NCBI RefSeq assembly: GCF_003367175.1
Contig: NZ_QRGA01000008.1
Location: forward strand, 310,001-374,000
Length of the DNA stretch: 64,000 nucleotides
Direction of reading: 5' to 3'
From: Trinickia dinghuensis
GTDB taxonomy: Bacteria > Pseudomonadota > Gammaproteobacteria > Burkholderiales > Burkholderiaceae
The notes under the pieces: model-generated
The model's database searches: none
Told to the model about the DNA's origin: nothing
Seen by the model: the letters and a program-made list of their open reading frames with translations, nothing else
Position numbers and translations under genes: made by a program
Part shown: positions 8,600-18,247 of the stretch, piece after piece
Layout of the letters: each line of letters opens with the position of its first letter
Numbering within the stretch: position 1 is the stretch's first letter

Positions 8600-9148
8600 T
8601 TAGTAGCCGCCCTTCTTGCCGATGCCGGCAAACGGGAAATCGTATTGAAGGGTGATCGGCTTGAACCACGGGCCGACGCCCGTTTCCTTGTCGACGTGGC
8701 GGCCGAACGCCATGTGGCCCGTTTGCATCGGCGGCTCGATCACGAGCGTCAGGTGATACTTGCCGGGACCGAACAGTTTGACGTTGTCGCCATAGTGCGG
8801 ACCGTCGCTTGCCACCATCGGCATCAGATCGCCCTTGAGCGTCTGCGTGCCGCCCACTTTCGTGAGTTCGTAATGGACTTGCAGATAGGGCATCCAATCG
8901 CCTTCGGCAAAGCCCGTGGGGTTGTTCTTGACCGCGTGGATGTCGGCCTCGAGGTGAACGTCGGAATCGGACGCCTTGCGCATCATCCCCTCCGGTTCCA
9001 TCGTGATCGGCTGCAGATAAACCGCGCCGATTTCCATGCCGCCCTGCACCTGAGGCTTGCCGATCGGATATTCGGCCGCCGACGCCGCGATTGCGGTCAT
9101 CGCCGCCACGGCTGCCACGCCACTCACAATCCAGGTGGAACGCTGCAT
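8600..9148 (-). CDS. ftrA: FtrA/P19-type periplasmic iron-binding protein
   Basis: This 182-residue protein has a signal peptide (about residues 1-24) and a P19/Tp34 domain ('EYPIGKPQVQGGMEIGAVYLQPI', 'MEPEGMM', 'HLEADIHA'). The Met and His residues in these segments are the metal ligands of the family, which binds iron and copper in the periplasm. A GAGGAG site precedes the ATG. It is the first gene of ftrABCD, and a Fur-like box lies about 157-175 bp upstream. Confidence 0.92.
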   Translation of the reverse strand: MQRSTWIVSGVAAVAAMTAIAASAAEYPIGKPQVQGGMEIGAVYLQPITMEPEGMMRKASDSDVHLEADIHAVKNNPTGFAEGDWMPYLQVHYELTKVGGTQTLKGDLMPMVASDGPHYGDNVKLFGPGKYHLTLVIEPPMQTGHMAFGRHVDKETGVGPWFKPITLQYDFPFAGIGKKGGY

Positions 9149-9304
9149 CTAAAACTCCTCTTTTTGCCTTGATCGGATATCGGACGGCGAAGCGCAATGA
9201 ACGACAAAGCATGCGGTTCGCCCAAAAATGCTGATAGATCGACGCCCTTTCGATGTGCTCTCGCCGCGCTCAATAGAAGATTCGCTGGAGAAGAGAACAC
9301 GAAC

Positions 9305-9323
9305 GCAAATGCGAACGATTATC
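9305..9323 (-). promoter_or_regulatory. Fur-like box upstream of ftrABCD
   Basis: GCAAATGCGAACGATTATC matches 13 of 19 positions of the Fur consensus GATAATGATAATCATTATC. It lies in the only intergenic region that can promote ftrA. The best-matching half is GATTATC. Confidence 0.55.
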
Positions 9324-9329
9324 AATCAA

Positions 9330-9349
9330 GCATTAGTGTACACGAATGC
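9330..9349. promoter_or_regulatory. 20-bp near-perfect palindrome upstream of ftrA
   Basis: GCATTAGTGTACACGAATGC is symmetric except for one position in each half. Its first eight bases recur directly at 9348-9355 (GCATTAGT). The size and symmetry suggest a dimeric repressor or activator site, unassigned, next to the Fur-like box. Confidence 0.45.
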
Positions 9350-9363
9350 ATTAGTACGACCAA

Positions 9364-9388
9364 GCGACCCTAGCGCGCATAGGGTCGC
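9364..9388 (-). terminator. Hairpin downstream of uvrB
   Basis: GCGACCCTA (9364-9372) and TAGGGTCGC (9380-9388) form a perfect 9-bp stem with a 7-nt loop, 32 bp past the uvrB stop. There is only a weak U-tract, so this is a candidate terminator. Confidence 0.45.
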
Positions 9389-9419
9389 TCGTGAGATGAG
9401 CCGCCGCGCGTCCTAAGCC

Positions 9420-11510
9420 CTAGTCCGCCCCGGCGACGGAATCGCCGACGTTCGCACCGAATACGCGCTCGCGCAGCACGGCCAGTTGATCGCGCGCCGC
9501 GGCCGCCTTTTCGAATTCGAGATTTTTCGCGTGCTCCATCATCTGCTTCTCGAGCCGCTTGATCTCCTTGGCGAGGTCCTTCTCCGACATGTCCTCGAAC
9601 TTCGCGCGCTGCTGCATTTCCTTCAGTTCCGCGCGCGCCTCGTCGGCGTTGTAGACACCGTCGATGATGTCCTTCACCTTCTTGACGACGCCGCGCGGCG
9701 TAATGCCCATCGCCTGGTTATGGGCAATTTGCTTCGCGCGCCGCCGCTCGGTTTCGTCGATCGCGCGACGCATCGAATCGGTGATGTTGTCGCCGTAGAG
9801 AATGGCCGTGCCGTTCACGTTGCGCGCCGCGCGGCCGATCGTTTGGATCAGCGAGCGTTCCGCGCGCAAGAAGCCTTCCTTGTCCGAATCGAGAATCGCC
9901 ACGAGCGAGACCTCGGGGATGTCGAGCCCCTCGCGCAGCAAGTTGATGCCGACCAGTACGTCGAACGCGCCGAGCCGCAAGTCCCGGATGATTTCGACAC
10001 GTTCGACCGTATCGATGTCGCTGTGCAAATAGCGCACCTTGACGCCGTGATCGGCCAGGAATTCGGTGAGCTGCTCGGCCATCCGCTTGGTCAGGACGGT
10101 CACGAGCACGCGCTCGTTCACGGCAACGCGCGCGTTGATCTCGCTGAGCACGTCGTCCACCTGCGTGCGCGCGGGCCGCACCTGCACGAGCGGATCGACG
10201 AGACCGGTCGGCCGCACCACCTGTTCCACGACCTGCCCCGTCTTCTTCTTTTCGTAATCGGCGGGCGTGGCCGAAACGAACACCGCCTGGCGCATCTTGC
10301 GCTCGAACTCGGGGAACTTCAGCGGCCGGTTGTCTAGCGCCGAGGGCAACCGGAAACCGTACTGCACGAGGTTTTCCTTACGCGAACGGTCGCCGTTGTA
10401 CATCGCGTTGAGCTGCCCGATCAGCACGTGCGACTCGTCGAGCAGCATCAGGGCATCGCCCGGCAGGTAGTCGACCAGCGTCGGCGGCGGCTCGCCGGGC
10501 GCCGCACGCGAAAAGTGCCGCGTGTAGTTTTCGATGCCCTTGCAGAAGCCGAGCTCCTGCAGCATCTCGAGATCGAAGCGCGTGCGCTGCTCGAGGCGCT
10601 GCGCCTCGACGAGCTTGCCGTCGCCGTAAAAGAACTCGAGACGCTCGCGCAATTCGTCCTTGATCGTCTCCACGGCGCGCATGACCGTTTCGCGCGGCGT
10701 AACGTAGTGCGACGACGGATAGACCGTGAAGCGCGGAATCTTTTGCCGCACGCGCCCCGTCAGGGGATCGAACAGCTGCAGCGACTCGACTTCGTCGTCG
10801 AACAGCTCGATGCGCACCGCCATCTCGGCGTGCTCCGCCGGGAACACGTCGATCGTATCGCCGCGCACACGAAACGCGCCGCGCTGGAAATCGGCCTCGT
10901 TGCGGTTGTATTGCATCGCGATCAAGCGGGCGATCACCTCGCGCTGGCCGAGCTTGTCGCCCGTGCGCAGCGTCAAGATCATCTGGTGGTATTCGCTCGG
11001 ATTGCCGATACCGTAGATTGCGGACACCGTCGCCACGATCACCACGTCGCGCCGCTCCAACAGGCTCTTGGTGGCCGAAAGACGCATCTGCTCGATGTGC
11101 TCGTTGATCGAGGAATCCTTCTCGATGAACAAGTCGCGCTGGGGCACGTACGCTTCCGGCTGGTAATAGTCGTAGTACGAGACGAAGTACTCGACGGCAT
11201 TGCGCGGAAAGAACTCGCGAAACTCCGAGTACAACTGCGCCGCGAGCGTCTTGTTCGGCGCGAACACGATCGCCGGCCGGCCGAGCCGCGCAATCACGTT
11301 CGCCATCGTGAACGTCTTGCCCGAGCCCGTTACGCCGAGCAGCGTCTGATACGAGAGGCCGTCCTCGATACCTTCGCACAACTGCGCGATGGCGCCGGGC
11401 TGGTCGCCGGCCGGCGGATACGGCTGGTAGAGATGAAACGGCGAGCCCTCGAACTCGACGAACTTCGATTCGTCGAGGGCTTCGGCGGCATGGGGCTGAG
11501 CTTCGGACAT
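9420..11510 (-). CDS. uvrB: Excinuclease ABC subunit B
   Basis: This 696-residue protein is full-length UvrB, the damage-verifying helicase of nucleotide excision repair that links UvrA and UvrC. It has Walker A at residues 59-66 ('GVTGSGKT'), the beta-hairpin region with '[12 protein letters not shown]', helicase motifs including 'DESHV' and 'QTIGRAARN', and a C-terminal UVR domain ('[22 protein letters not shown]'-like). It is transcribed away from the aminotransferase gene. I saw no LexA box in its upstream region. The ribosome-binding site is weak. Confidence 0.97.
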   Translation of the reverse strand: MSEAQPHAAEALDESKFVEFEGSPFHLYQPYPPAGDQPGAIAQLCEGIEDGLSYQTLLGVTGSGKTFTMANVIARLGRPAIVFAPNKTLAAQLYSEFREFFPRNAVEYFVSYYDYYQPEAYVPQRDLFIEKDSSINEHIEQMRLSATKSLLERRDVVIVATVSAIYGIGNPSEYHQMILTLRTGDKLGQREVIARLIAMQYNRNEADFQRGAFRVRGDTIDVFPAEHAEMAVRIELFDDEVESLQLFDPLTGRVRQKIPRFTVYPSSHYVTPRETVMRAVETIKDELRERLEFFYGDGKLVEAQRLEQRTRFDLEMLQELGFCKGIENYTRHFSRAAPGEPPPTLVDYLPGDALMLLDESHVLIGQLNAMYNGDRSRKENLVQYGFRLPSALDNRPLKFPEFERKMRQAVFVSATPADYEKKKTGQVVEQVVRPTGLVDPLVQVRPARTQVDDVLSEINARVAVNERVLVTVLTKRMAEQLTEFLADHGVKVRYLHSDIDTVERVEIIRDLRLGAFDVLVGINLLREGLDIPEVSLVAILDSDKEGFLRAERSLIQTIGRAARNVNGTAILYGDNITDSMRRAIDETERRRAKQIAHNQAMGITPRGVVKKVKDIIDGVYNADEARAELKEMQQRAKFEDMSEKDLAKEIKRLEKQMMEHAKNLEFEKAAAARDQLAVLRERVFGANVGDSVAGAD

Positions 11511-11842
11511 GGAAATGGCGCTTCCTTCGCCGACAAAACAACTATTTTAGCGTTTCGCGCCCGTCGAAGCAGCGCGCCGCCACGTAGCCCCCGGTTCATT
11601 CTCCACTACGAGAATCCGGTAAAAAAGTGCACGACCGTTCATGCGCATTCGATCGATTCGCATCAAAACCGTGCGAAGACGGGGGCGGGATTCGCTACAA
11701 TCACATATTCCGCGCCTGCCAAAGCCGACGATCCGTCTATCCGACCGTCGTTGGCCCGCCGTCCGCCCAGCCTCACCGGCGGATCCGCCCGGCGCATGCA
11801 GTGCCCGCCCGTTTCAGTTTCCTACTACCGCCGAAAGACACC
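11511..11842. other. Intergenic region between uvrB and the aminotransferase gene
   Basis: This 332-bp divergent region holds the promoters of both genes. A TACAAT at 11696-11701 is a plausible -10 for the plus-strand gene, but its -35 is poor. No CTG-N10-CAG LexA site was seen for uvrB, and no gene was recognised. Confidence 0.5.
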
Positions 11843-13042
11843 ATGTCCCTGTTCTCCGCTGTCGAACTCGCTCCCCGCGACCCGATCCTCGGTCTCAACG
11901 AGGCCTTCAACGCCGATACCCGCCCGACCAAAGTCAACCTCGGCGTCGGCGTCTACACGAACGAGGAAGGCAAGATCCCGTTGCTGCGCGCCGTTCGCGA
12001 AGCGGAAAAAGCGCGTGTCGACCAGGCCCTGCCGCGTGGCTACCTGCCGATCGAAGGGATTGCCGCTTACGATGCCGCCGTGCAAAAGCTGCTGCTCGGC
12101 GACGCCTCGCCGCTGATCGCCGCGGGCCGTGTCGTGACGGCGCAAGCGCTCGGCGGTACGGGCGCGCTGAAGATCGGCGCCGATTTCCTGAAGCGCGTGA
12201 ACCCGAACGCGAAGGTCGCGATCAGCGATCCGAGCTGGGAAAACCACCGTGCGCTGTTCGAAAGCGCCGGCTTCGAAGTGGTCGCCTATCCGTACTACGA
12301 CGCGCAGACGCATGGCGTCAATTTCGACGCGATGCTCGGCGCGCTGAACAGCTACGCGGCCGGCACGGTCATCGTGCTGCACGCCTGCTGCCACAACCCG
12401 ACCGGCGTCGATCTGAGCGAAGCGCAGTGGCAACAGATCGTCGAAGTGGTGAAGGCTCGCCAGCTCGTGCCGTTCCTCGATATCGCCTATCAAGGCTTCG
12501 GCGACGGCATCGACTCCGATGCGGCGGCCGTGCGCCTGTTCGCGGCGGCGGAACTGAACGTGTTCGTATCGTCGTCGTTCTCGAAGTCGTTCTCGCTGTA
12601 CGGCGAGCGCGTGGGTGCCCTGTCGATCATCACCGACAGCAAGGACGAAGCGGTGCGCGTGCTGTCGCAATTGAAGCGCGTGATCCGCACGAACTACTCG
12701 AACCCGCCGACGCACGGCGGCGCGATCGTCGCGACGGTGCTCGGCACGCCGGCGCTGCGCACGATGTGGGAGCAAGAACTCGGCGAGATGCGCGATCGCA
12801 TCCGCGCGATGCGCGGCGGCCTGGTCGAGCGCCTGAAGAGCGCCGGCGTCACGCGCGATTTCAGCTTCGTGAACGCACAGCGCGGCATGTTCTCGTACTC
12901 GGGCCTGAATTCCGCCCAAGTCGATCGTCTGCGTGAAGAGTTCGGCATTTACGCCGTCGGCACGGGCCGCATCTGCGTGGCCGCGCTGAACACGCGCAAT
13001 ATCGACGTGGTGGCAAGCGCCGTCGCGCATGTGCTGAAGTAA
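11843..13042 (+). CDS. tyrB: Class I aromatic/aspartate aminotransferase
   Basis: This 399-residue PLP enzyme is of the aspartate/tyrosine aminotransferase group. It has the expected N-terminus ('RDPILGLNEAFNAD'), 'CCHNPTGVD' in the cofactor site, and the Schiff-base lysine in 'SSSFSKSFSLYGERVG' (about residue 246). It transfers amino groups between 2-oxoglutarate and aromatic amino acids or aspartate in the cytoplasm. The frame extends upstream to 11627, but the ATG at 11843 has a GAAAGA-type site and matches family length. Whether aspartate or aromatic substrates dominate cannot be decided from sequence. Confidence 0.92.
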   Translation: MSLFSAVELAPRDPILGLNEAFNADTRPTKVNLGVGVYTNEEGKIPLLRAVREAEKARVDQALPRGYLPIEGIAAYDAAVQKLLLGDASPLIAAGRVVTAQALGGTGALKIGADFLKRVNPNAKVAISDPSWENHRALFESAGFEVVAYPYYDAQTHGVNFDAMLGALNSYAAGTVIVLHACCHNPTGVDLSEAQWQQIVEVVKARQLVPFLDIAYQGFGDGIDSDAAAVRLFAAAELNVFVSSSFSKSFSLYGERVGALSIITDSKDEAVRVLSQLKRVIRTNYSNPPTHGGAIVATVLGTPALRTMWEQELGEMRDRIRAMRGGLVERLKSAGVTRDFSFVNAQRGMFSYSGLNSAQVDRLREEFGIYAVGTGRICVAALNTRNIDVVASAVAHVLK

Positions 13043-13083
13043 TGCACGCGTAAGCCGCGTATCGCACGCGGCCGCATGATACG

Positions 13084-13118
13084 AATAGCGCCCTCTCTCG
13101 GGGGCGCTATTTCTTTTT
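13084..13118 (+). terminator. Terminator of the aminotransferase gene
   Basis: AATAGCGCCC (13084-13093) pairs with GGGCGCTATT (13102-13111) and is followed by a T-rich tract (TTCTTTTTG). Confidence 0.9.
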
Positions 13119-13232
13119 GTGCCGCTGCGTTTCGTTTGGCTAGAAGCGGCTGCTTGCCGCCGAGCCTACCGTGCTGCGCGCGTCGGCAGGATTTTCGGCG
13201 GGATGCGCACGTTCAACCGCGTTCGTTCACGT

Positions 13233-14483
13233 TCAGCGACGGTCGCGATGGATATCGTGGGTAACGAAGCCGGCGTCGTTCTCGGGCATGTCGAGCCAGC
13301 CCGGTTGCGCCAAGCTGTCGCGGATATCGCGCAGGCCGCTTGTCCAGTGCACGTCCATCGTCGACAAGCCGAATTGATAGTCCTTGTAGTTGCCGTCGAA
13401 CTCTTTGTCGCGGTAGACCAGCTGAAACACGTTGTACCGGTGCGACGACGACAGCTCCTCGGCCAATTTGCACCACCGGTCGTCCCGATGCTCGGGGGCG
13501 ACGCGCGCGAGCACCTCGCGCAGCACATGCCGGAAGCGCTGCGAGTGCTGCATCATGTCCGTCACCAAGCGAGTGCGGCTCGAGTACTGGATGTCCTTCA
13601 TGCGCCCTTGCACGTCCGTGAGATTCGTCGGCACCGGACCTTGGGCGCTCCATAGATCGACTTGGAACGCGAGCGTATCGCGGCGCGGGCTGGCCTGAAT
13701 GACTTCGGACAGCGGCGTGTTGGACATGAGCCCGCCGTCCCAGTAGTACTCGCCGTCGATCTCGGTCGCGGCGAATCCCGGCGGCAGCGAGCCGGAGGCG
13801 ATGAAATGCTCGACGCGAAGCTTCGTATGCTGATTGTCGAAGTACGCGAAGTTGCCCGTGCCGACGTTGACCGCCGCGATCGAGACGCGCGTCTCGCCCG
13901 AATTGATCCGGTCGAAATCGCACAAGCGCTCGAGCGTCGACTTCAACGGCCCCGTGTCGTACCAGCTCGCGGTATCCGGCGTACCCTGCGTGAAGGGCAG
14001 CGGCGGCGGCAGGCGCGGCACGAAGAAACCCTTTTGGCCATCGACGACCGCGCTGAGCGCCTGCATCGTCGTGAAGGCGGTACGCACGGGCGCGGACGAA
14101 TCGAAGAACGCGTGTTCGACGGCCGGCGGCAGCGCAAACCCATAGGCGGGCTGGCAGACCATGTCCCAGAACGCCTTCAATTTTTCAACGCGATGCTCCG
14201 GGGCATTGCCGGCGATGATCGCCGTGTTGATCGCGCCGATCGAAATCCCCGCGATCCAATTCGGCACGACACCGGCTTCATGCAGCCCCTCATACACACC
14301 GGCCTGATAGGCGCCGAGCGCTCCCCCGCCCTGCAACACAAGCGCGACGGTTTGATAGGGAGGCAAGGACAGGGGCGGCGCGGCCCTTGCCGCGGCGCTG
14401 ACTGCCCCGCCTGCTGCGTGTTGTTCACCGATTTCAGCCGATGTGGCGCTCGCGCGCGCACGCGTTGCCTTGCGCTCCCCCAT
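13233..14483 (-). CDS. Patatin-like phospholipase
   Basis: This 416-residue protein has a patatin domain: oxyanion loop 'LQGGGALGAYQAGV' (about 50-63), nucleophile Ser81 in 'GISIGA', and the Asp of the catalytic dyad in 'YYWDGGLMSNTPL' (near 250). A C-terminal extension of the DUF3734 type follows. Such enzymes release fatty acids from lipids; in Burkholderiaceae this gene travels with 3-hydroxybutyrate dehydrogenase, which hints at lipid or polyhydroxybutyrate turnover. An AAGGAGG site precedes the ATG. It is the second gene of a two-gene operon. Confidence 0.92.
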   Translation of the reverse strand: MGERKATRARASATSAEIGEQHAAGGAVSAAARAAPPLSLPPYQTVALVLQGGGALGAYQAGVYEGLHEAGVVPNWIAGISIGAINTAIIAGNAPEHRVEKLKAFWDMVCQPAYGFALPPAVEHAFFDSSAPVRTAFTTMQALSAVVDGQKGFFVPRLPPPLPFTQGTPDTASWYDTGPLKSTLERLCDFDRINSGETRVSIAAVNVGTGNFAYFDNQHTKLRVEHFIASGSLPPGFAATEIDGEYYWDGGLMSNTPLSEVIQASPRRDTLAFQVDLWSAQGPVPTNLTDVQGRMKDIQYSSRTRLVTDMMQHSQRFRHVLREVLARVAPEHRDDRWCKLAEELSSSHRYNVFQLVYRDKEFDGNYKDYQFGLSTMDVHWTSGLRDIRDSLAQPGWLDMPENDAGFVTHDIHRDRR

Positions 14484-14492
14484 GCTGCCTCC

Positions 14493-14513
14493 TTATTGCT
14501 TATTGCTTATTGC
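14493..14513. repeat. Three tandem TTATTGC heptamers
   Basis: Three exact 7-bp copies occupy the space between the dehydrogenase stop (14507-14509, inside the array) and the patatin ribosome-binding site. Copy-number slippage would change their spacing. Confidence 0.7.
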
Positions 14514-15304
14514 ATGCACCATCCATGCGAGACGATGAACGACTGGCCCGTCAACGCGGCGCTCGGGAACGTGCACAGGAACAGCACCGTCTGCGCGACG
14601 TCCTCCACCGTGGTGAACACGCCGTCTACCGTCTGGCCGAGCATGACGCGCTTGATCACTTCCTGCTCGGTGATGCCGAGCTCCTTCGCCTGCTCGGGGA
14701 TTTGCTTGTCGACGAGCGGCGTGCGTACGAAACCGGGGCAGACGACGTGCGAGCGCACGTTATGGGCGGCGCCCTCCTTCGCGAGAACGCGCGATAGCCC
14801 GAGCAGCGCGTGCTTGGCCGCGACGTAGGCCGATTTCAGCGGAGACGCCTCGTGCGAATGCACCGAGCCCATATAGATGACGATGCCGCCGCGATCGCCC
14901 TGGTACATGTGCTTGAGCGCGGCCTTCGTCGTGAGGAAGGCACCGTCCACGTGGATGGCCTGCATCTTCTTCCAATCGGAGAAGCTGTAGCTTTCGATCG
15001 GGTTGACGATCTGGATCCCGGCATTCGATACGAGAATGTCGACGGAGCCCAATTGCGCGGCGACTTCGTCGATGCCGCGATTGACGGCATCCTCGTTCGT
15101 GACGTCCATCGCGATGCCGAGCGCCTTGCCGCCCTCGGCGCGAATTTCCTCGGCAACGGCCTGCGCGCCGGCCAAGTTCAGATCGGCAATCGCCACGGCC
15201 GCGCCTTGCGCCGCGAGCGTACGCGCAATTTCTTTGCCGATTCCGCTTGCCGCGCCCGTCACGACCGCGACCTTCCCGTTCAGACTCGTATTCAACGACG
15301 ACAT
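14507..15304 (-). CDS. 3-hydroxybutyrate dehydrogenase (SDR family)
   Basis: This 265-residue classical short-chain dehydrogenase has the NAD-binding '[12 protein letters not shown]' (about 16-27), 'NAG' (near 93), a catalytic Ser in 'MGSVHSH' and 'YVAAK' (near 160). The '[20 protein letters not shown]' stretch and the C-terminus are typical of D-3-hydroxybutyrate dehydrogenase, which interconverts 3-hydroxybutyrate and acetoacetate in the polyhydroxybutyrate cycle. It is first in an operon with the patatin gene, 23 bp apart. A GAGAGGTG leader supports the ATG. Confidence 0.9.
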   Translation of the reverse strand: MSSLNTSLNGKVAVVTGAASGIGKEIARTLAAQGAAVAIADLNLAGAQAVAEEIRAEGGKALGIAMDVTNEDAVNRGIDEVAAQLGSVDILVSNAGIQIVNPIESYSFSDWKKMQAIHVDGAFLTTKAALKHMYQGDRGGIVIYMGSVHSHEASPLKSAYVAAKHALLGLSRVLAKEGAAHNVRSHVVCPGFVRTPLVDKQIPEQAKELGITEQEVIKRVMLGQTVDGVFTTVEDVAQTVLFLCTFPSAALTGQSFIVSHGWCMQ

Positions 15305-15512
15305 TCGTCACCTCTCAAGCGTGCGTGGACAATGACACCATGGCCCGTGGCACGCGGCAAGCTGGCAGAATTTCATATCACTTTCGGCCGAGTTCCGCGC
15401 CACGAACGACTTCGCTATTGTGCCCCAACGATCGGCGCGAGAGCGACCCATCGCAAATCGGATTAAGCTCTCGTTGTTCTGAACCGCGCTCTCAATCTCT
15501 GAGGAGACATGC

Positions 15513-16484
15513 ATGAATTACCGGCGACTCGGCCGTTCGGGCCTGCAAGTCAGCGAGCTGTCGTTGGGCTCGTGGGTAACGTACGGCAATCAAGTCGATC
15601 GCGGCGCCGCGCGCGAATCGCTCGCCGCGGCGCGTGACGCAGGCGTGAATTTCTTCGACAACGCCGAAGTCTATGCGGGCGGCAAGTCCGAGGAAATCAT
15701 GGGCCATGCGCTCAAGGAACTCGCCTGGCCGCGCGTGAGCTACGTGATTTCCACGAAGTTCTACTGGGGCCTGCACGAAGCGCCCAATCAATACCACACG
15801 CTCAATCGCAAATACCTGCACAACGCGATCGACGGTTCGCTGGCCCGCCTGCAGCTCGATTACGTCGATCTCGTGTTCTGCCATCGAGCCGATCCGAACA
15901 CACCGATCGAAGAAACCGTGTGGGCGATGAGCGACATGATCGCACGCGGCAAAGCGCTGTACTGGGGCACGTCCGAATGGAGCGCCGACGAGATCCGCGC
16001 CGCTTACGAAATCGCCGAGCGCCACCATCTGCACAAGCCCGTGATGGAGCAGCCGCAGTACAACCTCTTTTGCCGCAAGCGCGTCGAGCAGGAATACAAG
16101 CGGCTGTACGAAGACATCGGGCTCGGCCTGACGACCTGGAGCCCGCTCGCGTCGGGGCTGCTCACCGGGAAGTATCGCAGCGGCGTACCGTCGGGCAGCC
16201 GCGCCCAGTTGGAAGGCTACGATTGGTTGCGTAAGCATCTGACCGATGCCGAGAAGAACGAGCGCGTGACCCAGCTCGAAACCATCGCGCAAGAGCTCGG
16301 CTGCAGCATCGGCCAATTGGCGATCGCCTGGGTGCTCAAGAACCCGCACGTCAGCACGGTCATCACCGGTGCGTCCCGAGTCGAGCAGATCACGGAGAAC
16401 ATGAAGGCGGCGGAAGTGGCCGCGCGCATCACGCCCGAGATCCAGCGCAAGATCGAGGAAATCGTCGCCGACGTCGAGCGGTGA
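15513..16484 (+). CDS. Aldo/keto reductase, K+ channel beta-subunit-like
   Basis: This 323-residue NADPH-dependent oxidoreductase has an aldo/keto reductase barrel. It starts '[21 protein letters not shown]', has the catalytic Asp/Tyr in '[15 protein letters not shown]' (about 50-63), Lys in 'VISTKFYW' and a His in '[10 protein letters not shown]'. The sequence style matches the Kv-beta/YghZ-like group. A GAGGAG site precedes the ATG. It stands alone, divergent from the dehydrogenase operon and followed by a strong hairpin. Its substrate is unknown. Confidence 0.92.
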   Translation: MNYRRLGRSGLQVSELSLGSWVTYGNQVDRGAARESLAAARDAGVNFFDNAEVYAGGKSEEIMGHALKELAWPRVSYVISTKFYWGLHEAPNQYHTLNRKYLHNAIDGSLARLQLDYVDLVFCHRADPNTPIEETVWAMSDMIARGKALYWGTSEWSADEIRAAYEIAERHHLHKPVMEQPQYNLFCRKRVEQEYKRLYEDIGLGLTTWSPLASGLLTGKYRSGVPSGSRAQLEGYDWLRKHLTDAEKNERVTQLETIAQELGCSIGQLAIAWVLKNPHVSTVITGASRVEQITENMKAAEVAARITPEIQRKIEEIVADVER

Positions 16485-16492
16485 TCGCGGCA

Positions 16493-16520
16493 GAGGCGCG
16501 CGGCATCGTTCGCGCGCCTC
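16493..16520 (+). terminator. Hairpin after the aldo/keto reductase gene
   Basis: GAGGCGCGCG (16493-16502) and CGCGCGCCTC (16511-16520) form a perfect 10-bp GC stem with an 8-nt loop, beginning 8 bp after the stop. There is no T-tract, so termination is likely but not certain. Confidence 0.6.
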
Positions 16521-16548
16521 CGCACCGACCGCAGCCGCCGTACTGCCG

Positions 16549-16554
16549 TACAAT
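16549..16554 (+). promoter_or_regulatory. Candidate -10 for rlmJ
   Basis: TACAAT lies 122 bp before the proposed rlmJ ATG, after the upstream hairpin. The -35 is not clear. Confidence 0.3.
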
Positions 16555-16675
16555 ACGCGCCCCATTCGTGCATTCGAGCCTAGGCTGGCTCGAGCGGATG
16601 CGTTGCCGCCCGTGCCCACGGCACTCCGGTGCAACGCCGCCGCCGCACTCGTGTCTCGAACCGTTCCTTGTCCGT

Positions 16676-17521
16676 ATGCTCAGCTACCGCCACGCCTTTC
16701 ACGCAGGCAACCACGCCGATGTCCTCAAGCACGCCGTCGTCGTGCAGTTGCTGCGCCATCTGGGCCAAAAGGACAAGGCCTACTGGTACATCGACACGCA
16801 CGCGGGCGCGGGCGTGTACTCGCTGGCCGAGGGTTACGCCGCCAAAACAGCCGAATTCGAAACGGGCATCGCCAAGCTCTGGAAGCGCACCGATCTGCCG
16901 GCCGCGCTCGAAGATTACGTGGAGCAGGTCGGCGCGTTGAATGCCGACGGGCAGTTGCGCTACTACCCCGGCTCGCCGTATCTCGCTTGGCGTTTGATGC
17001 GGGAGCAAGACCGGATGCGCTTGTTCGAACTGCACAGCACCGAGATCGACGTGCTGCGGCACAACTTCCGCGATGCGGGGCGCCGGGCGATGCTCTATGC
17101 GGGAGACGGCTTCGACGGCATCAAAGCACTGCTGCCCCCGCCGCCGCGGCGCGCGCTCGTGCTCGTCGATCCCTCGTTCGAGGACAAACGCGACTATGCG
17201 CGCACGATCGCCTGCCTGGAGGAAAGCCTCAAGCGGTTCGCGACGGGCGTCTACGCGGTCTGGTATCCGCAAGTCACCCGCCTGGAATCGCAACGCTTTC
17301 CCGAGCAATTGAAAGAGCTGCAGCAGACAAACTGGCTGCACGCCACCTTGACGGTAAGCCGGCCGCCGGAGGATGGCTATGGGCTGTACGGCAGCGGAAT
17401 GTTCATTTTGAACCCGCCCTACACGCTCGCGGCCGCGTTGAAGGAAACCCTGCCCTACCTCGCCGGCGCGCTCGGCCAGGACGAAACGGCGCAGTTCAAG
17501 CTGGAGTCGCGCATCGCTTAA
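16676..17521 (+). CDS. rlmJ: 23S rRNA (adenine(2030)-N6)-methyltransferase RlmJ
   Basis: This 281-residue SAM-dependent methyltransferase starts 'MLSYRHAFHAGNHADVLKH', the hallmark N-terminus of RlmJ. It has a SAM motif near 'YIDTHAGAGVYSL' and the catalytic 'DPSFEDKRDY' (a D/N-P-P-F-like motif). It methylates A2030 of 23S rRNA. The open frame reaches back to 16481, but the ATG at 16676 gives the conserved start. No partner genes are adjacent. Confidence 0.93.
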   Translation: MLSYRHAFHAGNHADVLKHAVVVQLLRHLGQKDKAYWYIDTHAGAGVYSLAEGYAAKTAEFETGIAKLWKRTDLPAALEDYVEQVGALNADGQLRYYPGSPYLAWRLMREQDRMRLFELHSTEIDVLRHNFRDAGRRAMLYAGDGFDGIKALLPPPPRRALVLVDPSFEDKRDYARTIACLEESLKRFATGVYAVWYPQVTRLESQRFPEQLKELQQTNWLHATLTVSRPPEDGYGLYGSGMFILNPPYTLAAALKETLPYLAGALGQDETAQFKLESRIA

Positions 17522-17572
17522 GCGATCGCCATTGGCATCGCTAGAGCTCTAGCTACCGTCGGTTACCGTCGA

Positions 17573-17980
17573 TTACTGCCGGCTCCCGGGGGACACCCGG
17601 TATCCGGTTCCGGCAGCGGGCGCGGCTACTCCCGCGGCGGGCGCCGCCCCGTTGGCGCCGGGCAACGCGATATACGGCGCGACGACGATCGGAGGCTGTC
17701 CGCTCGCGGAATCCGATTGTTCGAGCGTCGGCAGTTGCTGCGCGGGCACCATCGGCTTGCGCGATAACGGAGCGTTTTGCAGCACTAGGCCGCTTTTGCC
17801 GTCATGGATACCCGTTTGCGTACCGAGTTCCACGCCGCTTTGGCCGTCCTGGATGCCTGTTTGCGTCCCCAGCTCCAACGGCTGGCCGCCCGCCATGGCA
17901 CGCGATGCAGCACCCACGAGAGCGAGACAGGCCGCCGCGCGCACGGCGGTGCGCAAGCGAGGCAAGAGGTGAAAGCCCAT
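17573..17980 (-). CDS. Small secreted hypothetical protein with an internal repeat
   Basis: This 135-residue protein has a signal peptide (about 1-30, ending 'AASRAMAG'). Two 14-residue copies of 'ELGTQTGI-DG-SG' follow (about 36-64), with the DNA repeat also visible. A Pro/Ala-rich tail ends the protein. It was not recognised as a named family; the processed protein is probably periplasmic or surface-exposed. The start at 17980 gives a textbook signal sequence. The gene stands alone, convergent with rlmJ. Confidence 0.6.
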   Translation of the reverse strand: MGFHLLPRLRTAVRAAACLALVGAASRAMAGGQPLELGTQTGIQDGQSGVELGTQTGIHDGKSGLVLQNAPLSRKPMVPAQQLPTLEQSDSASGQPPIVVAPYIALPGANGAAPAAGVAAPAAGTGYRVSPGSRQ

Positions 17981-18142
17981 GGGAGCGGTCCGTGAAAGTG
18001 CGAAATGCGAAGGGCAAACCGCGTGACGCGAGATGGATTACGACGAATGATCACACCTTAACGCGGCGGCGATCTTCGCGCTAGTCGCCTCGGTACCGAT
18101 TCACGGGCGCGGCGGCCGTTCTTTGCCGAACCGGCGCCGGAT

Positions 18143-18172
18143 AAGACAAAGCCCCGCCGAAATAGCGAGGCT
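18143..18172 (-). terminator. Terminator of the DUF3563 gene
   Basis: On the minus strand AGCCTCGC and GCGGGGCT pair around a 7-nt loop (18150-18172) and run into TTTGTCTT. Confidence 0.75.
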
Positions 18173-18247
18173 GGCAACATTCAACAGTCACTTCGTCGCG
18201 CGTGCGACCGCGGGCGCCTAGTCCAGCGCCGTCAGGCCTCGCCCGGA

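Noticed and set aside
11627-11842. 72-codon N-terminal extension of the aminotransferase frame
   Set aside because: The extension lacks family similarity; the ATG at 11843 begins the conserved N-terminus with a better leader.
9486-12116. Long plus-strand frames opposite uvrB (up to 562 codons)
   Set aside because: They are antisense shadows caused by high-GC codon bias; uvrB on the other strand is unmistakable and these frames match no family.
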